DNA of 64,000 bases from Pseudomonadota bacterium (GTDB lineage: Bacteria > Myxococcota_A > Polyangia > Polyangiales > Polyangiaceae). The stretch covers positions 1 to 64,000 of the forward strand of contig JAEYYX010000105.1 in the NCBI GenBank assembly GCA_023428245.1, read 5' to 3'. Below are positions 43,820-52,368 of this stretch, piece after piece. Every line of letters starts with the position of its first letter. Position 1 is the stretch's first letter. The notes under the pieces were generated by a model. It was not told the origin of the DNA. It saw only the letters and a program-made list of their open reading frames with translations, and searched no databases. A program made the translations under genes and the position numbers.

Positions 43820-44983
43820 TCAGAACTGCTTGAAGAAATCCCAGATCGTCTCGCCGGAGTTCGGTGCGACCATGTGGCCCCCTTTGTACTCACACCAAGT
43901 CACCGGATACCCCTCGTCACATCCGTCGTAGGTCTTGCATTCGCAGGGTTGGTACTGGTTCCCTGCAAGCTGGCACCAGTTCGAGTCGGACGCCTTCGCC
44001 ATGCCGCACCCGTTGCGAGACACGAACACGTCCCGGGCTTCTTGGCCGCCATCGAGGGCCACAATGTCGTCGTCGACACCGTGGAAGCCCATGTAAGCCA
44101 CAGGTTTCGTTCCATTCGCGCAGCCCGCCACCGAGGAATTGCCCGCCATGGGAGCGACAGCGCGGGCCAGTCCCGAACAAGCGACAGCGTTCGACATCAT
44201 CCCGCCAAAGCTAAAGCCGGTCGAGAAGATGCGATTGTGATCGAAGCACAATTCGCTATCAAACCGCTCGAGCATCGCCTCCAAGAACTGGATATCTTTC
44301 CCGTTTTCGTTGCCCCAGCCCTTACCCCTCCCACCAAAGTCGGTCCCGTCGGGAGAGACCAGGATTGCTTCTCCCGCCGAAGCGGTGCGGAGCCCGTAGT
44401 AGCTCATCTGCTGGGCGACCTGTTGCGCAGATCCTCCCCAGGGGTGCCAGGTGAAGACCAGTCTGTACTTCTTATTGTTGTCGTAGTTGTCGGGGAGCGC
44501 GAGAATGTAGTCGCGCATCTGCCCACCGACCGAAATCGAGGCTTGACCGGCCGTGGGCGGCGCCTTTCCGCACCCCTGGCTCGCCTGAACGTCACCGTCG
44601 TTCCCCGAACCGCCGCTCGAACCTCCGCCCACACCCGGATCGCCACCTCCAATGCTCGGGGCACCGCCTGTCGTTGGGTTTCCAGCACCCCCCGTGCCGA
44701 CCGCGGCTCCCGCACCCGCGCCGCCCACGCCAGGACTACCTCCAGCACCTGGCCCGTTCGAGCCTCCACTACTCACGCCACCGCTCCCGGGTCCTCCGGC
44801 TCCGCCACTTCCGGGCGCGGCCCCCGTTCCCTCAGCGCCGCCCGAAGGTCCGTTCACAGCGCCTCCAGCCGGAGCGCTCGTATCGTCACCCACCTCGCCA
44901 CAGCCGGGCGCCATCGCCAGCGAGAACATCAAGAGGGACGCGGAGGGGAGAAGTTTCTTGGCTCTCATATGCATCACGGTCAT
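43820..44983 (-). CDS. CE1-like/PHB-depolymerase-type esterase lipoprotein
   Basis: The 387-residue lipoprotein has a lipobox cysteine at C28 (MAPGC) and a long Gly/Ser/Ala linker (about 37-130). The catalytic domain starts with the QGCGK box typical of CE1 feruloyl and acetylxylan esterases. The nucleophile S258 sits in GFSFGG, the acid in GVDDD (302-306) and H370 in KGGHM. Extra cysteines (C326, C337, C347, C349, C355, C364) probably form disulfides. Substrate may be acetylated or feruloylated xylan, or polyhydroxyalkanoate. ATG start with AGAGGAT five bases upstream. Confidence 0.87.
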   Translation of the reverse strand: MTVMHMRAKKLLPSASLLMFSLAMAPGCGEVGDDTSAPAGGAVNGPSGGAEGTGAAPGSGGAGGPGSGGVSSGGSNGPGAGGSPGVGGAGAGAAVGTGGAGNPTTGGAPSIGGGDPGVGGGSSGGSGNDGDVQASQGCGKAPPTAGQASISVGGQMRDYILALPDNYDNNKKYRLVFTWHPWGGSAQQVAQQMSYYGLRTASAGEAILVSPDGTDFGGRGKGWGNENGKDIQFLEAMLERFDSELCFDHNRIFSTGFSFGGMMSNAVACSGLARAVAPMAGNSSVAGCANGTKPVAYMGFHGVDDDIVALDGGQEARDVFVSRNGCGMAKASDSNWCQLAGNQYQPCECKTYDGCDEGYPVTWCEYKGGHMVAPNSGETIWDFFKQF

Positions 44984-45297
44984 GGCTATCCTCTGTGCGC
45001 GGGCAACAAACAGTTACGTGCTCGCTACGACGTCTTTAGTAACTGGAATCCAGCCACAAACCTGGGGACAATTTTGCCCCCTCGGGGATCCAGACCTGGA
45101 GACTCGATCGACACGAGTCGCTGCGTCTCTTTAGCCGTTCTTCTGTTGTCATAAGTTTATAACAAGACAACAAGGAGTGTTTCCTTGCGGATCACCGCCC
45201 CAATGCGCTCCATTCAGCTCGACAAAAAGAAGCGAGGCCGACTCTCGCCGACCCCGCCGTTTCGAAGTGACTGCGAATAGCTATCGAGGCCCCTCGC
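44984..45297. other. Intergenic region upstream of the CE1-like esterase
   Basis: The 314-base gap holds an AT-rich stretch and an operator-like inverted repeat (listed separately). No gene is supported. It should contain the esterase promoter, and the end of the CE15-like gene marks its far side. Confidence 0.5.
45144..45172 (-). promoter_or_regulatory. Candidate operator/promoter upstream of the CE1-like esterase
   Basis: TGTTGTC (45144-45150) and GACAACA (45166-45172) form a perfect 7-base inverted repeat with a 15-base AT-rich centre. It lies about 160 bases before the esterase start and is the most AT-rich point nearby, so a transcription-factor site overlapping a promoter is plausible. 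Confidence 0.4.
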
Positions 45298-46785
45298 TCA
45301 CTGCAGAACCGCGTCCATATCCCAGTCGATGAAGAGCCCTTCCCATTCACTGACCGGAACCTGAAGGCGAGAATCCTGGATGTTGATCTTGCCCGTGTCC
45401 GCGCTCATGTCACCGTCGATGGCGCGTTTGAACATCGTCGCCGCAATGCCGGTGTCGCCCACGCTGCAGTGGTTACCTGTGTAGATTTCAAAGGAATGGT
45501 TCTTCTCGACACCAAGGGCTTTGTACACCGAGTGCGCAGCCCAAGACGCAAGCGCTTCGCTCGTTCCCGCCAAATGGCACCAGGAATCCCGACCGTTGTC
45601 GTTGGTGAAATGGACCAGGTGGCGAGGAGCAATCGTCGCAAGCAACATGTGCTGATCGAACGGTAGGTTGTTGACCTTCGCGGGATTGCTTCTGAAGTAT
45701 TGGGCGGCGCCGGTGACCCAAGGACCGCAAGCTCCATTGTTCTCGAGGTTGTCGATGCCTTGAGGGGCGGTGCAGCTCAACCGCGACTTTCCGGCGCCGT
45801 TGCGGAGCCACTCCGTCATGCGCCAGCTGGTGCCGCCGCCGCCGCCCGACTCGACGATCACGACAATCGGCACTCGACTGAAGACGCCCGCGAGGAACGC
45901 ACCCTTACCGCACCCGGAGCAGCCTGAGACGGCGATCGCCTTCGGATCGTGACCGCTGTCCGGGTTCTTCTCGAGCACGTCCATCACCCGGTTGATCATC
46001 CACCCGATCGCGATGTTCGGGTTGATCTCGGAGAGACCGTAGAGATTGCGGATCTTGGCGTCGTTGCCGCTCCCGAGGGAGAGCGTCTTGCCACCTTGCG
46101 GTAGGATGCCGATCGAGAGGTTCAGGCCGATCGCCTTCCCGGTGCCAGTGATCGTCGCTGAGAAGTTCTCTGACTTGTCTCCGACCTTGCAGGTGATGGA
46201 CACGTTGCCGCCGTTCACGGTACCGCTGACTTCATCACAGTCACCGGGGATCGGCCCGTAGAGGTACTTCGCCGCCATCGCCAAGATCTCCTTGCGTCGA
46301 CACTCCCACTGAGCCTTCGTGGTCACCTTCGTTCCGTCGTAGAAGGTGAAGGGATCGGGGAGTTTCATCCCGAGATCCGGCAGCGCCGAAGCCTCGGGCA
46401 GATCGGGCAGAACACAGTCGAAGACTTCTCCGCCGCCGCCGCCGGAGCCCATCGGCTCTCCGCCGGTACCCGAAGCGCCGCCACTGGGGCTGGCTCCCCC
46501 ACTGCCTGGCGCCGCGCCCAGGCCACCACCTGGGTCGGAGCCTCCGCTCGTCCCAGGGCCGCCTCCAGCGGCGCTTACCCCGCCGGAAGCCGCCCCCCCA
46601 GTCGTGGTCGTGGGCGCCCCCCCGACGCCAGCCTGGCCTCCAACGCCGGGTCCTGAGCCCCCCACGCTCGGGGTGTCTCCTCCGCTCCCGGCGAGATCCG
46701 CCGTACCTCCGGAACAGCCAGTGAAATGAAGGATTGCGAAAAGCGGGATCGCTAGGGCGAGGGAAGGGCGTGAAGTTCTGGACAT
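45298..46785 (-). CDS. CE15-like glucuronoyl esterase lipoprotein
   Basis: The 495-residue lipoprotein has a lipobox at C24 (HFTGC), a Gly/Ser/Ala/Thr linker (about 28-120) and a CE15-type hydrolase domain. The nucleophile S290 lies in SGCSGCGKGAF, the Glu E312 in VIVESGGGG (22 residues later, as in fungal enzymes), followed by SWRMTEW, and H439 in GNHC. Glucuronoyl esterases break ester bonds between lignin and glucuronoxylan. The usual Arg after the serine (GCSRxGKG) is Gly here. The frame extends 13 codons to an ATG at 46824, but the start at 46785 gives the proper signal peptide. Confidence 0.85.
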   Translation of the reverse strand: MSRTSRPSLALAIPLFAILHFTGCSGGTADLAGSGGDTPSVGGSGPGVGGQAGVGGAPTTTTGGAASGGVSAAGGGPGTSGGSDPGGGLGAAPGSGGASPSGGASGTGGEPMGSGGGGGEVFDCVLPDLPEASALPDLGMKLPDPFTFYDGTKVTTKAQWECRRKEILAMAAKYLYGPIPGDCDEVSGTVNGGNVSITCKVGDKSENFSATITGTGKAIGLNLSIGILPQGGKTLSLGSGNDAKIRNLYGLSEINPNIAIGWMINRVMDVLEKNPDSGHDPKAIAVSGCSGCGKGAFLAGVFSRVPIVVIVESGGGGGTSWRMTEWLRNGAGKSRLSCTAPQGIDNLENNGACGPWVTGAAQYFRSNPAKVNNLPFDQHMLLATIAPRHLVHFTNDNGRDSWCHLAGTSEALASWAAHSVYKALGVEKNHSFEIYTGNHCSVGDTGIAATMFKRAIDGDMSADTGKINIQDSRLQVPVSEWEGLFIDWDMDAVLQ

Positions 46786-47479
46786 AGGGATTTCGATGCC
46801 TCCGGGAAGGTGCGCGTCCGCCAAGGCTCATTTTTGCGCGCGGAATCGCTGAACATCTCTTATCAGGCATCGCTCACAGTTTCTTTCGCCTGTTTCCGCG
46901 ATCTTAAGCCCCCAAGTTTGTTGAAATTCGCGTTGTGACCGTTCACTTCCAATCACCACCCAAATTTGCGGCGCGAACGCCTCGCGTCACACTACAAAAT
47001 ATCACCAAGCCTACCCGGGCGAGCTCCGCCCTATTCGAGACATTTTCGAGATGACATCCACGACAACACTCGGGGGATGAACGCCTGGCCCAGGTGAGCG
47101 AGGTGCGAGCGCTCACTTTCTCCTCACTCGTCGGCACCTAACGCATTCAACACACAGATGCGTTCGCTGCGTCCGCGAGACACAACAAGTCTTCCCTACG
47201 CATCCGCGCACCTGGGAGCCCTGGCATGCGAGCCACACAGCGCTTGTCGAAAACCACGCGCTCCTTCCGCTAACCATTCAACCTGCGCGCGGCGACTCAG
47301 CGAACCGCCCCCGCGCTCAGCGGCGACCCACTGGCCCGTTGTTCAAACTTAGAAATCCACCGCGCAGCTCATTAACAGGTCACATGGCACGCCGTAGTCA
47401 TCCACGCCCATCGTCACTTCTCAACGAGGACTATTGAGCTGACGTCGGGAGACTTCTCACCGTCTCAGGAAGGGAACCC
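46786..47479. other. Long intergenic region without a clear gene
   Basis: The 694-base gap (AT-richer than its surroundings) separates the CE15-like gene from the collagen-like lipoprotein. It should hold divergent promoters. No coding frame, tRNA or obvious repeat is supported. An A+T-rich stretch near 46990-47010 is noticeable. Confidence 0.45.
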
Positions 47480-49045
47480 ATGCAAAAGAACTACACTCGT
47501 CCACTCACCGTACTCGCCACATCGCTGTCCACGCTCGTCATCTCGTGCACCGGTGACCCCATTGTCCAAGGAAAAGACGGTCAGGACGCGCCGCCCCTTT
47601 TGACACGCTCATCCGAGACGGAGGCATCGGAAGACTGTCCTTCCGGCGGCACCCGACTCGAGGTCGGATCCGATCGAAATGGCAACGGAACGCTCGATAA
47701 CGGCGAGGTCGCGGACATCCTCAATCTATGCAACGGGGCGAACGGCGACAGCGGTGACAGCGGCAAAAACGGTGAGGACGGCGCCGATGGAAAGAACGGA
47801 ACTGATGGGACGGACGGAGCAGACGGCCGAAGCGGCTCGCTGATTCGCGTCACGGATCTCGATCCGGGAGAGGAATGTCCTTCCGGTGGCTATCTCGTCG
47901 AGACGGGAATCGATGACGGCGACGGCGACGGCGACGAAACCGCGTTCGACGGTGTGCTCGGAGACGGTGAAGTCGACGAGGTCTCCTACGTCTGTCATGG
48001 CGTCGACGGCTTCCCAGTCCTCACGCTTCTGACCGCAGACCTTTCAGGGACGTGCGTCCACGGCGGCTATCGCCTCGATATCGGCCTCGACAACGGCGAC
48101 GGAGACGGAGAGGAGACGGGCCGCGACGGGATCCTCGGCGTCGGAGAAATCGACCAGAGCGCCTACCTCTGCAATGGCGACGATGGAGTCGACGGAGCGA
48201 CGGGTCCCACGGGCCCCACTGGTCCCACGGGCGCAACAGGCCCCGAAGGCCCAGAAGGCCCCACAGGTCCCGTGGGTGCAACGGGACCCACGGGTCCCGA
48301 GGGTCCCCCCGGACCGCTAGGCCCCATCGGCGACGCAGGCCCCACTGGTCCCACGGGCGACGCAGGTCCCCAAGGCCCGACTGGCCCCACTGGCGATGCG
48401 GGTCCCCAAGGCCCCGCTGGCGCGACCGGCCCCAGCGGCTACAGCGCACTCTTCACACAGACATCGATCAATACTCAAGGCGGCTGCGCAGGCGCCGGAG
48501 TTCGCATCGACAGCGGTCTGGACACGAACCGAAATGGGACGCTCGATGTTTCTGAGATCCAAGCCACAAGCTACGTTTGCTCGGCGGCGGGCGGCGATGC
48601 GTCGAGCCAAACAGTCGTGGATGCGTCCGGCGTCCCTCTCGGCGACGAGCTCGCCACAGGCCCGACCGGGATCACGTTCCGAACGATCACGGGTTACATC
48701 GTTACGCTCGGCTGGGACGGCGAGCCCGTCCCGGTCAGATATGTGGATTTCAGTGGTTCAAACTGCAGCGGAGACCCTAAGCTCTTCTTCGAACAGTCCG
48801 GAGGCAAGCTCCACGAAATGTCAGCGTTCTGGTCCCCCTACAACGGCAAGTATCTGGTCCCCACTGGCACGGTGACGAACGGAGTGATCGCCTCGTCCCC
48901 GCAGGACTCTCTCAGCTACTACGAGACGGGTGTGGGATGCACAAACTACAATGCGGCGGGTGCCCAGGAGTGGTCCACGAACCAGCTCGACGGTCCGGAC
49001 CTCGGTCTCCCCCCGTTCATTAACGGGCCGCTCCGTCTCGAGTAA
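47480..49045 (+). CDS. Collagen-like (Gly-X-Y) lipoprotein with repeated Ca-loop domains
   Basis: The 521-residue protein has a lipobox at C23 (LVISC). Three related segments each with CPSGG or CVHGG, then a D-x-N/D-x-D-G-like loop (DRNGNGTLDNGEV, DDGDGDGDE, DNGDGDGEE) and a closing YxCxG, occur before residue 235, and a fourth (DTNRNGTLDVSEI) follows the collagen part, pointing to DUF7151-type modules with calcium loops. Residues 236-320 are a run of Gly-X-Y triplets rich in Pro/Thr/Ala. The C-terminal 150 residues are globular. It could form a trimeric surface fibre. ATG has AGGAAGG upstream. Confidence 0.85.
   Translation: MQKNYTRPLTVLATSLSTLVISCTGDPIVQGKDGQDAPPLLTRSSETEASEDCPSGGTRLEVGSDRNGNGTLDNGEVADILNLCNGANGDSGDSGKNGEDGADGKNGTDGTDGADGRSGSLIRVTDLDPGEECPSGGYLVETGIDDGDGDGDETAFDGVLGDGEVDEVSYVCHGVDGFPVLTLLTADLSGTCVHGGYRLDIGLDNGDGDGEETGRDGILGVGEIDQSAYLCNGDDGVDGATGPTGPTGPTGATGPEGPEGPTGPVGATGPTGPEGPPGPLGPIGDAGPTGPTGDAGPQGPTGPTGDAGPQGPAGATGPSGYSALFTQTSINTQGGCAGAGVRIDSGLDTNRNGTLDVSEIQATSYVCSAAGGDASSQTVVDASGVPLGDELATGPTGITFRTITGYIVTLGWDGEPVPVRYVDFSGSNCSGDPKLFFEQSGGKLHEMSAFWSPYNGKYLVPTGTVTNGVIASSPQDSLSYYETGVGCTNYNAAGAQEWSTNQLDGPDLGLPPFINGPLRLE
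48186..48440 (+). repeat. Collagen-like triplet-coding repeat
   Basis: A degenerate 9-base-type repeat (GGT/GGC-CCC-ACG and variants) encodes about 28 Gly-X-Y triplets inside the collagen-like gene. The DNA repeats imperfectly, so slippage could change triplet number. Confidence 0.8.
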
Positions 49046-49172
49046 TCCGGAGAACACACGGCGGGCTCGTGCAAGCGAGCCCGCGCTTCGTACCTTCTCG
49101 GGCAACAGAGCCAATCGCGAGAAGAGCGCCCCTCCCCGCTGCTGCTTCCGACCAATGTTCAGGCCCAAAAAC

Positions 49173-49252
49173 TGGCCCGTACAAGGTCGCCCATACAAGG
49201 TCGCCCATACAAAACGGCCCGCGCAAATGGCCCGCGCAAATGGCCTGTACAA
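49173..49252. repeat. Six degenerate 12-14-bp tandem repeats next to tRNA-Asp
   Basis: Units start 49173 (TGGCCCGTACAA), 49185 and 49199 (both GGTCGCCCATACAA), 49213 (AACGGCCCGCGCAA), 49227 (ATGGCCCGCGCAA) and 49240 (ATGGCCTGTACAA). The array ends two bases before the encoded CCA of tRNA-Asp, and each unit resembles the tRNA 3' edge (ATGGC). Confidence 0.85.
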
Positions 49253-49254
49253 AA

Positions 49255-49331
<77 letters not shown>

Positions 49332-49704
49332 GTGTCTCAGCTCGGCCGAGACTATTTTTCGTCGAAAGCACTCTGAGGGAGCTCTTTCGACGCTCCCTGG
49401 CGGGGCGGGGCCGAAGCCCTGTCTCGTTCAGGGAGCGCGTGTTTAGCATGCGGGATTCCCTAATCAAGAGTGATTTCACGGTTCCGCACACGAAGTCGTT
49501 TTTCTTCGGGCGGGGCGCCGAGAAAGCACTCTTCTGCATGCGGGCGAGCCCTGAGCGCTTCCCCAGCGCAAGACGCGTGGGAGGCAGACCTTCTCTTTGC
49601 CGTCGGTCGAGGCGAGTTCTGCGCCAAGAGCGGTTGAAAGTCGGTCCAAATTTGGGGAGGACTCCGCATCCGAACAGATCAAAAGAGATCGGCTCGAAAA
49701 GAAA
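49332..49704. other. Intergenic region upstream of valS with alternative hairpins
   Basis: The 373-base gap between tRNA-Asp and valS has no gene. It contains three stems that cannot all form: CGTCGAAAG (49360-49368) with CTTTCGACG (49384-49392), AGGGAGC (49376-49382) with GCTCCCT (49392-49398), and CGCTCCCTG (49391-49399) with CAGGGAGCG (49429-49437). It could be a leader for valS or a promoter region of tRNA-Asp. Confidence 0.55.
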
Positions 49705-52368
49705 ATGACTCAGACCCCCTTCAAGACCGTCGACCCGAGCGCCCTCCCGAAGCATTTCGAATCCCAAGAGGCCGAGAAGCGCTGGAACGAAGTGTGGCAA
49801 ACCACGGGCACCTATCACTACGATCCTTCGCGCCCCCGCGAGGATAACTTCGTGGTCGACACGCCTCCGCCGACCGTGAGCGGCTCACTCCATGTCGGGC
49901 ACGTCTTTTCTTATACGCACGCCGACGTGATCGCCCGCTTCCAGCGGATGACGGGAAAAAACGTCTTTTACCCGATGGGCTGGGACGACAACGGTCTCCC
50001 CACGGAGCGCCGCGTCCAAAATTACTTCAACGTCCGCTGCGAGCCGACCGAAAAGTACGTTCCGGACCTGAAACTCACGGAAGCCACCGGCGACAAGAAG
50101 AAGGAACGCCCGCGCCTGGTCGGTCGCCAAAACTTCATCGAACTTTGTGAGCAGCTCACCCGCGTCGACGAGAAAGCATTCGAAGGACTGTTTCAGCGCC
50201 TCGGCCTCTCTGTCGATTGGCGCCAAACCTACGAGACGATCAACGCGCGCTCCCGTAAACAGGCGCAGCTCTCGTTCCTCGATCTTTATAAGAAGGGCTA
50301 CGCTTACCAGTCGGTCGCCCCGACCATGTGGGACGTTGATTTCCAGACCGCCGTCGCCCAGGCAGAGGTCCACGATCGCCCCAAACAGGGCCATTTCCAT
50401 CACATCGAGTTCGGCGTCCAAGGCTCCGACGAGACCTTCACGATCGCGACCACGCGTCCCGAGCTCTTGCCCGCCTGTGTGGGCGTCACGGCTCATCCGA
50501 GTGACGCTCGTTACCAGCACCTGTTCGGCAAACTCGCCATCACGCCGCTCTTCCGCACTCCGGTCCCGATCTTCCCGAGCGAGCTCGCGGATCCCGAAAA
50601 AGGCAGCGGGATTCTCATGGTCTGCACCTTCGGAGATCAGACCGACGTTCATTGGTGGCGTCAGGAGAAGCTCCCCTCGCGCCAGATCATCGGAAAGAGC
50701 GGCCGCCTCGAGCCGATCGAATTCGGCAGCGCGGGCTTCCCGAGCGAAAACCCGCAAGCAGCTCAGGAGTTCTATAGCGCTCTTGTCGGCAAGAGTGTCA
50801 CTCAGGCGCGCGACGCCATCGTGAATCTGCTCCGCGATCCGACGGGCGGCGCCACACACCAGAGAGCGCCGCTCGTACGCGATCCGATCCCCGTCGAACA
50901 AGCCGTCAAGTTCTTCGAGAAAGGTGAGCGCCCGCTCGAGTTCCTCTCGACCCGGCAGTGGTTCGTGAAATTGGTGCAAGAGAAGGAGAACCTTCTCAAG
51001 AAAGGCGAGGAGATCGCCTGGCACCCCGAGTTCATGCATGCGCGCTACCGCGACTGGACCCAGAACCTGAGCATCGATTGGTGTGTCTCTAGGCAGCGCT
51101 ACTTCGGCGTGCCGATCCCCGTCTGGTTCCCGCTCTCCAAGGAGGGCGCCGTCGACTGGGGGCACCCGATCCTTCCCGACGAAGCGACGCTCCCCGTCGA
51201 TCCGATGGCGGACGCTCCGCCCGGCTTCGATGAATCGCAGCGCGGTCAGCCCGGCGGATTCGTCGGCGAAACGGACATCTTCGACACCTGGTTCACCAGC
51301 TCGCTCACTCCTCAAATCGGCTCCCACTGGGGACTCGATGAGGATCGCCACAAAAAGCTCTTCCCCGCCGACATCCGGCCCCAGAGCCACGAGATCATCC
51401 GAACCTGGGCTTTTTATACGATCGCCAAGGCCATGCTCCATTCGGGCACGGTGCCCTGGAAGAACATCGTGATCAGCGGCTGGATCCTCGATCCGGACCG
51501 CAAGAAGATGTCAAAGAGTCAGGGCAACGTGGTCACCCCCATGCACCTGTTCGACGAACACGGCGTCGACGCCGTGCGCTACTGGGCCGCGAGCGCGCGA
51601 CTCGGTGCGGATACAGCCTTCGATCCGCAGGTGTTCAAGATCGGACGCCGCCTGACGACAAAACTGTGGAACGCGGCGAAGTTCGTGCTCTCTCACGCAG
51701 GCGAAAAAGGACCGATCACGAACGAACTCGATCGCGCCTTCTTGGCGGAGCTGCGCTCGCTCGTCCACCGCGTCACCGAACTCCAGGCGAGCTTCCACTA
51801 CGCCCAGGCGCTCCAAGAGACCGAGACTTTCTTCTGGACGCAGTTCACCGACACCTACCTCGAGCTCTCGAAGCCCCGCGCCTGGCAATCGGACGTTCCC
51901 GGCAGCGTGCAGTATCCGGCCGAAGAGCGGAACTCCGCCGTCACGACGCTCCGCCTCGGACTCTCTGTCCTCTTGCGCCTGCTCGCCCCGACCCTCCCCT
52001 ACATCACCGAAGAGATCTGGTCCTGGGTGTTCGCGGAAGAGACAGGCGAAAAAACCATTCACCGCGCGCCGTGGCCGACCGTCGCGGACATCGAGGCGCC
52101 GTCCCCGAGCGAACCGGACGCGTTTGCGCTTTGTGTGGCCGCCTTCTCGGCGATCAACAAAGCCAAAGCAGATCACCAAGTCTCCGCCGGCCGTGTCGTC
52201 TCGAGCCTGACGCTCCGCGCCGCCTCAAAGACATTGGAACAAGCGCGAGCGGTCTTGGCGTCTGCGCTCGAAGCAGCTCGCGTGACCACCTCTGAGCTCA
52301 GCGCGAGCGACGAGGTTCCTGAGGGGAGCTTCGCCGTCGAAAAGATCGAATTCGCTCCGAAACTATGA
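49705..52368 (+). CDS. valS: Valyl-tRNA synthetase (compact type)
   Basis: The 887-residue class I synthetase charges tRNA-Val. The HIGH-type motif is HVGH (63-66, in SLHVGHVFSY), and KMSKS occurs at about residue 600 (RKKMSKSQGN). The FYPMGWDDNGLPTERRVQN stretch and an 887-residue length without the C-terminal coiled coil resemble the archaeal/actinobacterial-style ValRS, not the E. coli type. The frame is open 36 codons upstream, but the ATG at 49705 is preferred since it begins the conserved region. It is preceded by tRNA-Asp and a hairpin-rich gap. Confidence 0.95.
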   Translation: MTQTPFKTVDPSALPKHFESQEAEKRWNEVWQTTGTYHYDPSRPREDNFVVDTPPPTVSGSLHVGHVFSYTHADVIARFQRMTGKNVFYPMGWDDNGLPTERRVQNYFNVRCEPTEKYVPDLKLTEATGDKKKERPRLVGRQNFIELCEQLTRVDEKAFEGLFQRLGLSVDWRQTYETINARSRKQAQLSFLDLYKKGYAYQSVAPTMWDVDFQTAVAQAEVHDRPKQGHFHHIEFGVQGSDETFTIATTRPELLPACVGVTAHPSDARYQHLFGKLAITPLFRTPVPIFPSELADPEKGSGILMVCTFGDQTDVHWWRQEKLPSRQIIGKSGRLEPIEFGSAGFPSENPQAAQEFYSALVGKSVTQARDAIVNLLRDPTGGATHQRAPLVRDPIPVEQAVKFFEKGERPLEFLSTRQWFVKLVQEKENLLKKGEEIAWHPEFMHARYRDWTQNLSIDWCVSRQRYFGVPIPVWFPLSKEGAVDWGHPILPDEATLPVDPMADAPPGFDESQRGQPGGFVGETDIFDTWFTSSLTPQIGSHWGLDEDRHKKLFPADIRPQSHEIIRTWAFYTIAKAMLHSGTVPWKNIVISGWILDPDRKKMSKSQGNVVTPMHLFDEHGVDAVRYWAASARLGADTAFDPQVFKIGRRLTTKLWNAAKFVLSHAGEKGPITNELDRAFLAELRSLVHRVTELQASFHYAQALQETETFFWTQFTDTYLELSKPRAWQSDVPGSVQYPAEERNSAVTTLRLGLSVLLRLLAPTLPYITEEIWSWVFAEETGEKTIHRAPWPTVADIEAPSPSEPDAFALCVAAFSAINKAKADHQVSAGRVVSSLTLRAASKTLEQARAVLASALEAARVTTSELSASDEVPEGSFAVEKIEFAPKL

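Noticed and set aside
45298..46785. Gly-rich linker DNA as possible minisatellite or PE-PGRS-like gene
   Set aside because: The low-complexity stretch is the linker of a lipoprotein whose catalytic domain is clear.
48186..48440. Regularly spaced repeats resembling a CRISPR array
   Set aside because: They are 9-base codon repeats encoding Gly-X-Y triplets within an open frame, with no spacers or cas genes.
49885..51441. A 518-codon minus-strand open frame inside valS
   Set aside because: Antisense shadow of a conserved synthetase; high-GC codon bias produces such frames.
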